A stretch of DNA of 46,240 nt, from assembly GCF_020514235.1 (NCBI RefSeq), contig NZ_VTLB01000007.1:1-46240 (forward strand), in the 5' to 3' direction. Below are positions 32,704 through 42,087 of the stretch, in pieces. The notes beneath the pieces were generated by a model. It was not told where the DNA came from. It did no database searches and worked only from the letters and a program-made list of their open reading frames with translations. The stretch comes from Synechococcus sp. MU1617 (GTDB lineage: Bacteria; Cyanobacteriota; Cyanobacteriia; PCC-6307; Cyanobiaceae). The position numbers and the translations under genes were made by a program. Numbering within the stretch: position 1 is the first letter of the stretch; every line of letters starts with the position of its first letter.

Positions 32704-34278
32704 TCAGGCTGGCTGCAGTTCTTTTGCTGCCGTGGGTTCCTCCGGTGGAAGCGATTCCAGTTGTTCGCGGATTTCCTGCTGAACGATCGAGCGGTACTCG
32801 AGGAAGTGCTCGTTGTGAGCTAACACCACCAAGAACTGCTCTAGCAGGGCGGGGTTATGGCGGGCCATGCCAAACATGTACTTCCAGAAGCGGCTGCGGG
32901 TGTTGCGTTTGATTCCCTGGCGCCAGACAACTGTGCTCAAAGCCTTGATGTCAATCCAGGTCGGCAGCTTGGCGGCAGTTTTCCAGCGGGGCGCGCCCAT
33001 CTTGAGGTAGTAGCTGTAGACCCGATCCATGTAGGCGTTGGGTTCGTAGAGCGCGCAGAACGCTTCCACGTACTCGTTGGCGATGTCCCGAATGGGGCGG
33101 GTGGGTTCGAAGTTGAGCAGGTTGGTCTGATTCACCCCCTTGGCGGCGTCTTCCCCCTGAATCAGGCGACCTTCCCGCTCCAGTCGTGCCCAGAGAGCTG
33201 TCTTGGGCAGAGCCTGAAGCATGCCCATCATCGCGGCGGGGATGCCGGTGCGGGTTACGAAGTCCACGATCCGGCGACCTGCGCCATCCTTCTCGCCGTC
33301 GAAACCGATGATGAAACCCGCCATCACGCGGATGCCGTTGGCGGTGATCCGATCCACGGCGGCATCGAGTGGGTTGCGCGTGTTCTGCACCTTGCGGGCC
33401 GTTTCGAGGCTGGCTTCGTCCGGAGTTTCGATGCCCAGGAAGACGCTTTCAAAGCGGGCGTCGTGCATCATCCGCATCATCTCTTCGTCGTCGGCCAGAT
33501 CCACCGAAGCTTCGGTAGCGAAGCTGAACGGGAATTGCCGTTCCTCTTGCCAAGTGCGGATCTGCGGCAGTAGCAGCTTGGCGTTGCGCTTGTTGCCGAT
33601 GAAGTTGTCGTCCACCAGGAAGATCGAGCGCCGCCAGCCCAAGTCGTAGAGGTACTGCAGCTCAGCCACCAGCTGCTCAGGGGTCTTGGTGCGTGGTTTG
33701 CGGCCGTAGAGAACGATGATGTCGCAGAACTCACAGTTGAAGGGGCAGCCCCGCGAGAACTGAACGCTCATTGAGTCGTAGGCCTCGAGCTGCAGCAGGT
33801 CGAAGCGGGGAATCGGCGTGGAGGTCACATCTGGCTTGTCGCCATTGGAGGTGAAACGGCCACTTGTCTCGCCCCGTTCAAGGGCGTCCAGGAACATCGG
33901 CAGGGTGATTTCTCCCTCATCAAGGATCTTGAAATCCGCCAGATCCAGTTCCGGCGCATCCGGTGTGGAACTGGCGTAGGGGCCACCGATGGCCACAGGA
34001 AGACCTCGCTGTTTGGCCTTTCCGATCTGAACGGCCATGTCGTCCTTCTGGACGATCATCCCTGAGATGATCACGAGCTCGGCCCAGTTCCACTCCTCCT
34101 CCGTCACCTCCCGCACGTTTCGGTCCACCAACTTCATCTCCCACTCCTGGGGAAGAAGTGCTGCCACGGTCACCATCCCCAGAGGAGGCAGAAGCACCTT
34201 CCGGTTGACCAACTCGAGAATTTTCTCGTAACTCCAGAAAGTCTTCGGGAACTCTGGGTAAACAAAAAGAGTGCGCAT
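32704..34278 (-). CDS. B12-binding-domain radical SAM protein with DUF4070
   Basis: 524 aa. Residues 1-140 form a B12-binding-like domain (LPPLGMVTVAALLP, IGGPYASSTPD). The radical SAM domain holds C178, C182 and C185 in RGCPFNCEFC, which bind the 4Fe-4S cluster with SAM. The tail (about 375-500) fits DUF4070. Related proteins include hopanoid and bacteriochlorophyll methylases, so a methylation of a lipid or pigment is possible; the true product is unknown. A 20-bp inverted repeat lies 45 bp before the start. Confidence 0.88.
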   Translation of the reverse strand: MRTLFVYPEFPKTFWSYEKILELVNRKVLLPPLGMVTVAALLPQEWEMKLVDRNVREVTEEEWNWAELVIISGMIVQKDDMAVQIGKAKQRGLPVAIGGPYASSTPDAPELDLADFKILDEGEITLPMFLDALERGETSGRFTSNGDKPDVTSTPIPRFDLLQLEAYDSMSVQFSRGCPFNCEFCDIIVLYGRKPRTKTPEQLVAELQYLYDLGWRRSIFLVDDNFIGNKRNAKLLLPQIRTWQEERQFPFSFATEASVDLADDEEMMRMMHDARFESVFLGIETPDEASLETARKVQNTRNPLDAAVDRITANGIRVMAGFIIGFDGEKDGAGRRIVDFVTRTGIPAAMMGMLQALPKTALWARLEREGRLIQGEDAAKGVNQTNLLNFEPTRPIRDIANEYVEAFCALYEPNAYMDRVYSYYLKMGAPRWKTAAKLPTWIDIKALSTVVWRQGIKRNTRSRFWKYMFGMARHNPALLEQFLVVLAHNEHFLEYRSIVQQEIREQLESLPPEEPTAAKELQPA

Positions 34279-34322
34279 GACCTCGGGCGTTGGTGGATTG
34301 TCGTCCGGTTGGCCCGGCTAGG

Positions 34323-34342
34323 GATACCTCTCAATAGGTATC
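34323..34342. promoter_or_regulatory. Inverted repeat upstream of the radical SAM gene
   Basis: GATACCT and AGGTATC form a perfect 7-bp repeat with a 6-nt spacer, 45 bp before the start at 34278. Position and symmetry suit a repressor or activator site; no known consensus is recognised. Confidence 0.4.
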
Positions 34343-34367
34343 AGCTGTTCACAAACCCTAAGCGCAA

Positions 34368-34385
34368 TGGCCTGAACCCAGGCCA
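34368..34385 (+). promoter_or_regulatory. Perfect hairpin upstream of petL
   Basis: TGGCCTG AACC CAGGCCA is a perfect 7-bp stem with a 4-nt loop, 37 bp before the petL ATG. A possible -10 box (TCTAAT) lies between it and the gene, so it is probably just outside the transcript or is a binding site. No T-run follows, so it is not a terminator. Confidence 0.35.
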
Positions 34386-34422
34386 GTGGGTGATCTAATG
34401 GTGGTCACCTCCGTACTTGCAC

Positions 34423-34515
34423 ATGGGCGTCGGCATCTATCTCGGCCTGGTTGGTTCCGGTCTGGTGACGGCTTTTGTGCTCACCAAGCTGCTCAAGGGA
34501 ATCAAGCTCATCTGA
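34423..34515 (+). CDS. petL: Cytochrome b6f complex subunit PetL
   Basis: 30 aa: a single membrane helix (IYLGLVGSGLVTAFVLTKLL) followed by KGIKLI. The end (xxIKLI) is the same as in known cyanobacterial PetL, and the length is right. PetL is a one-helix subunit that stabilises the cytochrome b6f dimer in the thylakoid. Too short for most gene finders. Its last 8 bp overlap the convergent MFS gene. The start has no strong Shine-Dalgarno. PetL is the best match; PetM and PetN differ clearly. Confidence 0.8.
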   Translation: MGVGIYLGLVGSGLVTAFVLTKLLKGIKLI

Positions 34516-35731
34516 GCGGTTCCAACGTCTTCGTACCTCGTTTTCGCATCCAGAGCACAGCCACAGCAGCGCTGAGGCCACCGGTGATTGCGAAAGCCGT
34601 GGAGAGGCTGCTGCACATCACCATCAGGGCAACGATCAATCCACTCAGTCCGCCTCCGCCCAGGAAGGCGATCTGGCTGAGCCCAGCCATGCGACCGCGC
34701 ATCACCTGCGGTGAGCCGATCTGACTGATCAAGTTGCAGCTGCTCAGCAGTCCGGCTGTGCCGGCGCCGATCAGAAAGGCCATGGCCAGGCTGAAGACAG
34801 GCCCTGGCGTCCGGGCCATTCCCAGCTGGGCCACCGCGGTAATCAAGCCAAAGCCCCCGAGGGTGAGGAAAGGGCGCCGGCAGAAACGCTGGCTGTTGCG
34901 TTGCAGCACCAGGCCGCCCACGATGCTTCCGCCCGCCAGCACGCTGGTGAACAGCCCCAGATCCGTGGGCTTGGGCCCCAGTTGATCGAAGGCAATCAAT
35001 GGGGCCAGTCCCGGGTGATAGAACCCGATCAGACACAGCACCGCGGTGAAGCTGAGCACCCCCTGCAGGGTGCTGCCGCAGTGGCGCCAGGCATTGAGCA
35101 GGCTGGCGTCTTGGCCGCCCCTGCTGCGCACTTCCCGTTCCCGATTCGGGTTGAGCAAGAACATCACACTGGCGATTGGCAGCAAATAGCTGGCAGCATC
35201 AATGCCCAGGGCCCAGGCCGGGCCAGTGGCCGCCAGCAACAACCCGCCGATCGGGGGACCCACCAGCTTGCCCACGTTGAACACCACCGAAAAGCTGGTG
35301 AGGTAGCCCGCCAGTTGGTCAGGGCGTTCCACCAAAATTGAGCAGTACTTGTTGCGGGCCGTCAGCTCGTAGGCGCCGGCGATTCCCACCAGCAGCGTGC
35401 TGAACAGCAGCAGCAGCACCTGGGCTGTGCCTTCCAGCAGGGGGATCGCCAGGGCCCCCAGGCCAGAAGCGGCCAGCAGTGCCCATTGCGCCTGAACCAG
35501 CACCTGTTCACAGCCAACGCGGTCGGTGCGCACCCCCGCTGGACCACTCACCAGCAGTGTGGGCAGCGATAGCGCTGCGAAGTTCAAGGCCAGCACGAAG
35601 GGATCCACGCCCCCTTTCATCAGAATCCAGCCCTTGGCGGTGATGCCGGCGAAAGAACCCGCCGTGCTCATGCCGGAGGCGATCAGAAAAAGCTGGCGTT
35701 GCTGTTCGGCCCGCAGTTGGAGGAGGATCAA
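34508..35731 (-). CDS. MFS transporter (EntS/MFS_3-like)
   Basis: 407 aa with 12 predicted helices and the MFS loop motifs ([12 protein letters not shown] near 62-73, [13 protein letters not shown] near 124). It is closest in type to exporters such as EntS, which pump out siderophores or drugs; substrate unknown. The TTG start at 35731 overlaps the rimO stop in TTGA, which supports this start and coupling. The 3' end overlaps petL by 8 bp. Confidence 0.85.
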   Translation of the reverse strand: MILLQLRAEQQRQLFLIASGMSTAGSFAGITAKGWILMKGGVDPFVLALNFAALSLPTLLVSGPAGVRTDRVGCEQVLVQAQWALLAASGLGALAIPLLEGTAQVLLLLFSTLLVGIAGAYELTARNKYCSILVERPDQLAGYLTSFSVVFNVGKLVGPPIGGLLLAATGPAWALGIDAASYLLPIASVMFLLNPNREREVRSRGGQDASLLNAWRHCGSTLQGVLSFTAVLCLIGFYHPGLAPLIAFDQLGPKPTDLGLFTSVLAGGSIVGGLVLQRNSQRFCRRPFLTLGGFGLITAVAQLGMARTPGPVFSLAMAFLIGAGTAGLLSSCNLISQIGSPQVMRGRMAGLSQIAFLGGGGLSGLIVALMVMCSSLSTAFAITGGLSAAVAVLWMRKRGTKTLEPLR

Positions 35732-37104
35732 CCCTGGCGTCTCGCTGCGGCCACCATCGCGCGGGCACCAACAATCCGCCCGCCGAGGTCGTAGATGTCG
35801 GCCCCGGTGATCTCCACCGGCACCAGGCTGCCCGGCGCGGCCTGCTGACCATCGTCGCCGGGTTGCACTCGCACTTCACCGTCCACTTCGGGTGCAAAGC
35901 GGGCGCAGCGACCGATCATCTCGCCGGTTTGCGGGTTGTGCTGTTCGATCAGCACGTCAACAGTGCGCCCTACCCAGCGGCTGTTCCGTTCCGCCGAAAT
36001 GGGTTGTTGTAGAGCCATCAGGGCATCCTTGCGGGCCTGAGCTACCTCGGGATCGACGCGATCGGGCAGGTCGGCAGCTGCCGTGCCGTCCTCCGGCGAG
36101 AAGGTGAACACACCCACGTGATCAAAGCGCTGGCGCTCGAGGAAGCCCATCAGGTGCTGGAAGTGCTCCTCGGTTTCGCCGGGGAACCCCACGATCAGCG
36201 TGGTGCGCAGCACCGCGTCGGGCAGTTGGTCGCGGATCTGATCCAGCAGGCGGTCGTTCACATCCGCCTGCCAGGGGCGGTTCATCGCCCGCAGCACTTC
36301 CGGATGGCTGTGCTGCAACGGCAGATCCAGATAAGGCACCACATTGGGCACCTCCCGGTATGCCGCCAGCACATCTGGGGTCAGCCCGGTGGGGTAGGCG
36401 TAGTGCACCCGGATCCAAGGGATTTCCACTTCGCCCAGGGCCCGCAGCAGTTCCGCCAGCTTGGGTTTGCCGTAGAGGTCAAGGCCGTAGTTGGTGGTGA
36501 TCTGGCTGATCAGGATCAGCTCCTGCACTCCCTGTTCCGCCAGTTGGTGGGCTTCGGCCACGATTGATTCGATCGGTCGGCTGCGCTGATCTCCCCGCAG
36601 CTTCGGAATGATGCAGAAGGCGCAGCGGTAGTCGCAGCCTTCAGCCACCTTGAGGAAGGCCACTGCTTGGTCGGTGGTGCGCTGGCGCGGCAGGTGTTCG
36701 TCACCCACAAAGGTGGGAACGGCGCTGACCTGGTTCACCCGCTCGCCCGCTTCCACCCGCTGCAGCACATCCACGATGTGCTGGTAATCGCCGGTGCCCA
36801 CGATCGCTTTGGCCTCGGGGATCGACTCCAGCAACTCCTCCTGGAAATGCTGGGCCAGGCATCCCGCAATGATCAGTTCCTTTCCTTGTTCCGCTAGTCC
36901 CACAAGGGTGCGCACCGATTCCTCGCGGGCGTCCTGGATGAAGCTGCAGGTGTTCACGACCACTACGGCGGCATTGCTCTCATCGGTGCTGACGCCGTAG
37001 CCCGCTTCCGCCAGCAGCCCCACCATGTGTTCGGTGTCCACTCGATTCTTCTCGCAGCCCAGGTGGGCGAAGGCGACCGTCGGTTTCGTCGGGGTGCTTG
37101 TCAT
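35728..37104 (-). CDS. rimO: Ribosomal protein S12 methylthiotransferase
   Basis: 458 aa. The N-terminal UPF0004 domain has C17 ([10 protein letters not shown]), C53 (NTCSF) and C82 (AGCL) for the second cluster. The radical SAM domain has C157, C161 and C164 (CDYRCAFC), and a TRAM domain covers about 385-455. [10 protein letters not shown] separates it from MiaB. It adds a methylthio group to an Asp of S12. ATG 37104 is used; a GTG just before it is also open. Followed by the MFS gene with a 4-bp overlap. Confidence 0.94.
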   Translation of the reverse strand: MTSTPTKPTVAFAHLGCEKNRVDTEHMVGLLAEAGYGVSTDESNAAVVVVNTCSFIQDAREESVRTLVGLAEQGKELIIAGCLAQHFQEELLESIPEAKAIVGTGDYQHIVDVLQRVEAGERVNQVSAVPTFVGDEHLPRQRTTDQAVAFLKVAEGCDYRCAFCIIPKLRGDQRSRPIESIVAEAHQLAEQGVQELILISQITTNYGLDLYGKPKLAELLRALGEVEIPWIRVHYAYPTGLTPDVLAAYREVPNVVPYLDLPLQHSHPEVLRAMNRPWQADVNDRLLDQIRDQLPDAVLRTTLIVGFPGETEEHFQHLMGFLERQRFDHVGVFTFSPEDGTAAADLPDRVDPEVAQARKDALMALQQPISAERNSRWVGRTVDVLIEQHNPQTGEMIGRCARFAPEVDGEVRVQPGDDGQQAAPGSLVPVEITGADIYDLGGRIVGARAMVAAARRQG

Positions 37105-37189
37105 CACGTCGCCGGCAGGCCAAAGATCAGCCTACGAAGCGGCCTGATTACTCCAGAACTGACAGAATCCGATCACTTGAAGATCAAGG

Positions 37190-38119
37190 ATGGGCACCAC
37201 CCGTCTCGTTAGCCGTCGCCGCCAGGATTCCGGCGCCAAATGGGCTCGCATCGCCATGGCGGTGCTGGCCACCGCGGGGCTGATCGACACCGGTTCGATC
37301 ACCCTGAAGCGATGGGGTTTGCTCGGCAATCTCACCTGTCCGATGGGTGCCGACGGTTGCGACAAGGTGCTCAACAGCGCCTGGGGGACGGTCTTCGCCG
37401 GGATTCCGTTGTCGATGGTGGGGGTGCTGGCCTACGGCGCCGTGCTGCTGATGGCGTTGCTGCCCTTGTTGCCAGGCTTGCAGGAAAACAAGAGCGACCT
37501 GTCACGCCGCACCTGGTGGGGCTTGTTCACGGTTTCCCTGGCCATGGCTGTCTTCAGCGGTGTGCTGCTGGGGGTGATGTTGCTCAAGATTCAGGCCTTC
37601 TGTTTCTTCTGCGTTCTCTCCGCTGGGCTTTCCCTGGCCCTGTTCGTACTTTCCATCGTTGGTGGCGGTTGGGACGACTTGGGGCAGCTGCTGTTTCGCG
37701 GCGTTCTTCTGGCCCTGGCGGTGCTGTTGGGGGGCTTGATCTGGGCGTCAGTGGTGGATCCGAATCGGCCCGAGACCGTGGCCACCGGATCCGGCGTCTC
37801 ACCTGTTGTCACCACCGAGAGCACGCCAGCTTCGATTGCCTTGGCTGAGCACCTCACCAGCAGCGGCGCAGTGATGTACTCCGCCTACTGGTGCCCCCAC
37901 TGCCATGAACAGAAGGAATTGTTCGGCAAGGAGGCCTCCGATCAGCTGAAGGTGGTGGAGTGTGCGCCGGATGGTGAGAACAACCAGGCCGACCTTTGCC
38001 GCAGCAAAGGATTGGAGGGTTTCCCCAGCTGGGAGATCAACGGCAGCATTGATTCCGGGGTGAAAGGGCTCGACGCCCTGGCGGAACTCAGCGGCTACAA
38101 GGGCGACACCGACTTCTGA
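37190..38119 (+). CDS. VKOR-thioredoxin fusion (disulfide-bond oxidase)
   Basis: 309 aa. A four- or five-helix VKOR domain has loop cysteines C50 and C57 and the active CFFC (C138, C141) next to the quinone site. A linker is at about 190-215, then a thioredoxin-like domain with WCPHC (C235, C238). It moves electrons from protein thiols to quinone, making disulfides in the lumen or periplasm; such fusions are known in cyanobacteria and plant plastids (LTO1). Divergent from rimO. All expected cysteines are present. Confidence 0.92.
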   Translation: MGTTRLVSRRRQDSGAKWARIAMAVLATAGLIDTGSITLKRWGLLGNLTCPMGADGCDKVLNSAWGTVFAGIPLSMVGVLAYGAVLLMALLPLLPGLQENKSDLSRRTWWGLFTVSLAMAVFSGVLLGVMLLKIQAFCFFCVLSAGLSLALFVLSIVGGGWDDLGQLLFRGVLLALAVLLGGLIWASVVDPNRPETVATGSGVSPVVTTESTPASIALAEHLTSSGAVMYSAYWCPHCHEQKELFGKEASDQLKVVECAPDGENNQADLCRSKGLEGFPSWEINGSIDSGVKGLDALAELSGYKGDTDF

Positions 38120-38132
38120 ATCAGGGAGGCTC

Positions 38133-39791
38133 TTAGTCCCGGACGGCACGGGTAACGATGCCCCGCTGCCGTTGCTGCCGGGAATGCTGCATCCATTGCG
38201 GCAGCGGGGCGGGAGCATCACTGCGGTAGTGGCCTCCTCGGCTTTCTTCGCGAAACATGCAGGCCTCCAGCATCAGACGGCTGGTCAGCAACCTGTGGTG
38301 GAGATCCAGCAATAGGTTCAGATCGCGTCGGCTGCTTTCAGCTAAAAGCCTGGGGGCACAGGGATCCTCCTGCAGGAGGGCTCGCAGCAGTGCCTGCTGC
38401 TCCAGGTTCTGTTCGTCGGTCTTCACTTTGCCGATGGCCTGGCGCAGTCCAACGGCGGATCGTTCCACCCCCGCCCGTTGCCAGCAGAGCTGTCGAAGCT
38501 GCTCGATGGCGTCGATCAAGTGCGAGCTGCTGCCGCCGTCAAGGTCCAAAGCGAGCTTTTGCGATGTGCCTTGGGCTCGGGCCGTTGGGATCGGCCCGAG
38601 CTCGATCTCTTTGAGGCGATGGGCGAACACCAGGCACTCCATCAGGGAGTTGCTGGCGAGTCGGTTGGCGCCATGCAGGCCAGTACAGGCCACTTCGCCC
38701 ACGGCATAGAGCCCGGGCAGCGTGGTTGCGGCCTGCAGGTCTGTGGCCACCCCTCCCATCCAGTAGTGGGCGGCTGGGGCCACGGGGATCGGCCGTTCCA
38801 ACGGATTCAGTCCGAGTTCGTCGCAGCGGTCCAGGATTGTTGGAAAGCGTCGCTCCGCCTGGTCGCGTGGGATGGCGGCGAAGTCGAGCCACATCTGTTT
38901 TACCTGCTGCCGCTGCATGGCCTGCATCAAGGCTCGGCTCACCTGGTCCCGCGGTGAGAGGTCGCGTTGGGGCAGATGGGCCACAGGGCTGCCCCCGAGT
39001 GCATCCACCAGCACCCCGCCCTCGCCACGAACGGCTTCGGAGATCAGAAAGCAGGGGGCGTCATCCAGGCGGATGGCCGTTGGATGGAACTGGACGAATT
39101 CCAGATCTTCCACGGCTGCGCCCGCCTGCCAGGCGAGGGCGATGCCTTCGCCGCAGGCCTGGGCAGGGTTTGTGGTGTTGGCGAACAGATGGCCACCTCC
39201 GCCGCTGGCCAGCACCACGGCGCGGGCTTCGATTCCGTGAAGATGTGCCCCATCCAGCACCTGTACGCCGCAACAGCGCCCATCGCGCACCAGCAGCTGC
39301 GTCACGCGAACGCCGCGGCGGTGCAGCAACCCCGGCCTCTGCTCTACACGATCCCGCAGCACATCCACCAGGGCTCGCCCGGTGCGGTCTTGCACATGCA
39401 GCACTCGTCTGTGGCTGTGGGCTGCTTCCAGGGTGGTGGCCAGGCCGTCCTGATCCCGGTCGAAGGCCATCCCCAGCTGCCCCAGGCGCTCCACGCAATG
39501 GGGTGCCTCCTGCACCAACAGCCGTACCGCATCGCCATCACAAAGGCCTGCTCCAGCCAGAACGGTGTCCTCCGCATGGCTTTCGGCGCTGTCCTCTTTG
39601 CGGGTCACCGCTGCGATTCCCCCCTGGGCCCAGCGGCTGCACGAACGCCGTCCTGTGTTGCGGTTGAGCAGCAGCACCTTGAGCCCATGGGGCAGATCAA
39701 GGCAGGTCATCAAGCCAGCCGCCCCGGCACCGATCACCACCACGTCCCAGGGACCTGAGGGGATGGGGTCAGAGCTGCGGGGCTGTGCCAT
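38133..39791 (-). CDS. nadB: L-aspartate oxidase
   Basis: 552 aa. GAGAAGL (21-27) binds FAD; RWAQGGIAAV near 53, HPTAI near 240 and HYWMGGV near 350 are the flavoprotein signatures shared with succinate dehydrogenase, with the NadB-like C-terminal helical part from about 430. It oxidises aspartate to iminoaspartate for NAD synthesis with NadA. ATG 39791 is used rather than a TTG one codon earlier. Ends 13 bp from the convergent VKOR gene, with no terminator between. Confidence 0.93.
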   Translation of the reverse strand: MAQPRSSDPIPSGPWDVVVIGAGAAGLMTCLDLPHGLKVLLLNRNTGRRSCSRWAQGGIAAVTRKEDSAESHAEDTVLAGAGLCDGDAVRLLVQEAPHCVERLGQLGMAFDRDQDGLATTLEAAHSHRRVLHVQDRTGRALVDVLRDRVEQRPGLLHRRGVRVTQLLVRDGRCCGVQVLDGAHLHGIEARAVVLASGGGGHLFANTTNPAQACGEGIALAWQAGAAVEDLEFVQFHPTAIRLDDAPCFLISEAVRGEGGVLVDALGGSPVAHLPQRDLSPRDQVSRALMQAMQRQQVKQMWLDFAAIPRDQAERRFPTILDRCDELGLNPLERPIPVAPAAHYWMGGVATDLQAATTLPGLYAVGEVACTGLHGANRLASNSLMECLVFAHRLKEIELGPIPTARAQGTSQKLALDLDGGSSSHLIDAIEQLRQLCWQRAGVERSAVGLRQAIGKVKTDEQNLEQQALLRALLQEDPCAPRLLAESSRRDLNLLLDLHHRLLTSRLMLEACMFREESRGGHYRSDAPAPLPQWMQHSRQQRQRGIVTRAVRD

Positions 39792-39800
39792 CAAGGGGAC

Positions 39801-39828
39801 AAAAAAACCGCCGGTGGTCCGGCGGTTT
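39801..39828 (-). terminator. Rho-independent terminator of psbU
   Basis: On the minus strand AAACCGCCGG ACCA CCGGCGGTTT is a perfect 10-bp stem followed by a T-run. It lies 34 bp after the psbU stop and just before the nadB start, so it separates the two genes. Confidence 0.93.
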
Positions 39829-39861
39829 AACCAGTCACAACCAGTGTGACGGAGTTAGGAA

Positions 39862-40269
39862 TCAGCGGTACTGGCCGTCATTGATGCGGTCGTCGCCCTC
39901 GTTCAGAGCAATGGAGGGAGGGGTGACGGTGAAGTTGTCGCGGTATTTCGCGAATAGCTCCTGCTGACGCTCGGTCAGGTCAAGCGACAGCACGTCGTCG
40001 ACGCTGTCGTAAGGACCACCCAGAACGATCTTTCCAGCCATGGTCGGGTACATCCCGGGGAACTGCTGGAAACGCCGCACTGAGGAATTGTTCAGGTCAA
40101 CCTTCCCTTCACGTTCAGCGATCTTGTCGTCAACAACGTTGCGGATCACGTTGCCGGAATACTTGTCGCGAAGGTCGTCTTCGGCGTGGACGCTGCTGGG
40201 AAGCACAAGGCCTGCCATCAGACTTGCCATCACCAGGGCGCCGGTCAGCCAGCTCAGAAGCCGCTTCAT
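39862..40269 (-). CDS. psbU: Photosystem II extrinsic protein U (12 kDa)
   Basis: 135 aa. A lumen-targeting signal peptide occupies residues 1-29 (ends VHA|ED). The mature part has VDLNNSSVRRFQQFPGMYPTMAGKI, a helix-hairpin-helix, and PYDSVDDVL, the PsbU signature. It sits on the lumen side of PSII and stabilises the oxygen-evolving cluster. It is transcribed alone with a strong terminator. Confidence 0.95.
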   Translation of the reverse strand: MKRLLSWLTGALVMASLMAGLVLPSSVHAEDDLRDKYSGNVIRNVVDDKIAEREGKVDLNNSSVRRFQQFPGMYPTMAGKIVLGGPYDSVDDVLSLDLTERQQELFAKYRDNFTVTPPSIALNEGDDRINDGQYR

Positions 40270-40383
40270 CTCAACTCTCGATCAGGGGGGTCGGAACGGG
40301 TCGACCGGCGGTGCCGGCTCCGGAAGACTACAAGTCGTTGCACCGTTCAAGCTCCTGAATCGGTGGAGCTTTTGCAGTTCGTT

Positions 40384-41094
40384 TCACTCGATCAGGCCAC
40401 TGAGCCCGGGCTGCAGCAAGGCTGAAAGCAGGAACAAGCCGTCCACCCACAGGGTGGTGATTAAGACAGCAGCGGCCATGGATCCAGCATCACCCGCGAA
40501 ACCGCTGCTGTTCTTGCTCAGGCGACGCCCAGCCATCAGCACAAGGACTGCTGAAATCAGCAGGGTGGCCAGAGGAAGGGGCTGGAGCAGATGCAACCCC
40601 GCTTGATGCAGCAGCAGCGGCGCTTGATCCAGGGAGGCGGTCACCACCGCGGGCCAGAACTGCATCACTCCGGCAGCCGCCATGGCCAGGTCTGTACAAG
40701 CTGTGCCCACCAGGGACGACAGATAAAACGTCGCGGCCAGGCGCCAGCGCCCCTGTAGGCCGCCCAGGGCCACAGGCAAAGCGAAGGCTTCAACCGGTAG
40801 ATGCAGAACTGGATGGGCTCGTAGCCATCCCCAGAAAATGCAACCCGCGAGCCAGCTGCCGCTGAAACCCACCAGTAGGGAACCCAGGTCGGATGCCGTC
40901 TGGGAGCGGCTCTGATGCAAGACGAGGCCGGCTGCAATCAGAACTGCAGTGAACAACGTGGCCGAAAATGGATCCAGGCGCACCCACGGAGCTTGAAGGA
41001 ACACCGGCAGCACCACCATTGCTGCGGCAATACGGGCCACGGGGAAGGACCACGACCGAACGGGGGCTGAGGTTTGCCAGGTGCCGCCGATCAA
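40384..41094 (-). CDS. DUF3120-like membrane protein
   Basis: About 236 aa with seven hydrophobic segments. PVARIAAAMVVLPVFLQAPWVRLDP at the front resembles DUF3120, a family of cyanobacteria and plants with no known role. Start uncertain: TTG 41094 follows AAAGGA closely and gives the family length; a later GTG is possible, and the frame is open upstream to 41223 in a Cys/Arg-rich stretch that does not look coding. Lies between psbU and uppP, divergent from uppP. Confidence 0.7.
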   Translation of the reverse strand: MIGGTWQTSAPVRSWSFPVARIAAAMVVLPVFLQAPWVRLDPFSATLFTAVLIAAGLVLHQSRSQTASDLGSLLVGFSGSWLAGCIFWGWLRAHPVLHLPVEAFALPVALGGLQGRWRLAATFYLSSLVGTACTDLAMAAAGVMQFWPAVVTASLDQAPLLLHQAGLHLLQPLPLATLLISAVLVLMAGRRLSKNSSGFAGDAGSMAAAVLITTLWVDGLFLLSALLQPGLSGLIE

Positions 41095-41204
41095 ATGTCC
41101 TTTGTGAAGAAAGTCACGGAACCTTAGAAGACATCTCCAAGTGACGCGGCCGACATGCCCGCTTCGCCTGCTGGGGATACCGTCAAAGCGACATACACAC
41201 GTTG

Positions 41205-42068
41205 ATGGCGGACCCCTCTGCATCCCTCACCCTGCTTGAGGCCTGCTGGCGTGATCTGGTGTTGGGGGTGGTGCAAGGACTCACTGAATTTTTGCCGATC
41301 AGCAGTACCGCTCATTTGAAGGTGGTTCCTGAGCTTTTGGGTTGGGGCGATCCGGGTGTTTCTGTAACCGCCGCCATTCAGCTGGGCAGCGTCGTTGCCG
41401 TCATCGCCTATTTCCGCACTGATCTCAGCCAGGTGCTGCGGGGTATCAGCCGCGCCTTTCGCTATGGCCAGTGGCGTGAACCCGAGGCGCGTCTCGGGTT
41501 CGCGATGGTGGTGGGAACCCTGCCGATTTTGCTGATCGGTTTAGGAATCAAATTCGCCTGGGCTCAGGGCTATGAACAGTCACCCCTGCGCAGCGTTCCC
41601 TCGATTGCCATCGTCTCGATCGTGATGGCGCTGCTGCTGGCCCTGGCTGAACGGGTCGGCGCTCGGCGTAAGCAGCTTCCAGTTGTTTCAGGCCGTGATG
41701 GCCTTCTGGTGGGACTGGCCCAGGCGCTTGCGTTGCTCCCGGGGGTGTCGCGTTCCGGGAGCACCCTCACCGCGGCGCTGTTCGACGGTTGGCAGCGTGC
41801 TGATGCAGCCCGGTTTTCCTTCCTTTTGGGTATTCCCGCCATCACCATCGCGGGTCTGGTGGAGCTCAAGGATGCTCTGACCGCTAGCCCTGGCACCGGT
41901 CCCCTTCCGTTGCTGGTCGGAATTGGTTCGGCTGCAGTGGTGTCGTGGCTGGCGATCGATTGGTTGCTGAACTTCCTGCAGCGCAACAGCACCTGGCTCT
42001 TTGTCGCCTACCGGCTGCTCTTCGGGCTGCTGCTTCTGGTCTGGTGGGGCGTTTACGGCGCACACTGA
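41205..42068 (+). CDS. uppP: Undecaprenyl-diphosphatase
   Basis: 287 aa with about eight helices. GLTEFLPISSTAHL (25-38) and PGVSRSGST near 181 are the two BacA/UppP catalytic motifs with the essential Glu, Ser and Arg. It returns undecaprenyl diphosphate to the monophosphate carrier used for peptidoglycan and the lipid-linked sugars of the GT-C proteins in this window. ATG 41205 is preferred to the TTG before it. Confidence 0.94.
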   Translation: MADPSASLTLLEACWRDLVLGVVQGLTEFLPISSTAHLKVVPELLGWGDPGVSVTAAIQLGSVVAVIAYFRTDLSQVLRGISRAFRYGQWREPEARLGFAMVVGTLPILLIGLGIKFAWAQGYEQSPLRSVPSIAIVSIVMALLLALAERVGARRKQLPVVSGRDGLLVGLAQALALLPGVSRSGSTLTAALFDGWQRADAARFSFLLGIPAITIAGLVELKDALTASPGTGPLPLLVGIGSAAVVSWLAIDWLLNFLQRNSTWLFVAYRLLFGLLLLVWWGVYGAH

Positions 42069-42087
42069 GTTCAGATGAAGTCGGCTT

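Noticed and set aside
40349-40371. AAGCTCC/GGAGCTT hairpin between psbU and the DUF3120-like gene as terminator
   Set aside because: No T-run follows on the minus strand, where it would be needed; on the plus strand nothing is transcribed into it.
41095-41223. N-terminal extension of the DUF3120-like protein to 41223
   Set aside because: The added residues are Cys/Arg-rich, overlap the uppP start and make the protein longer than the family.
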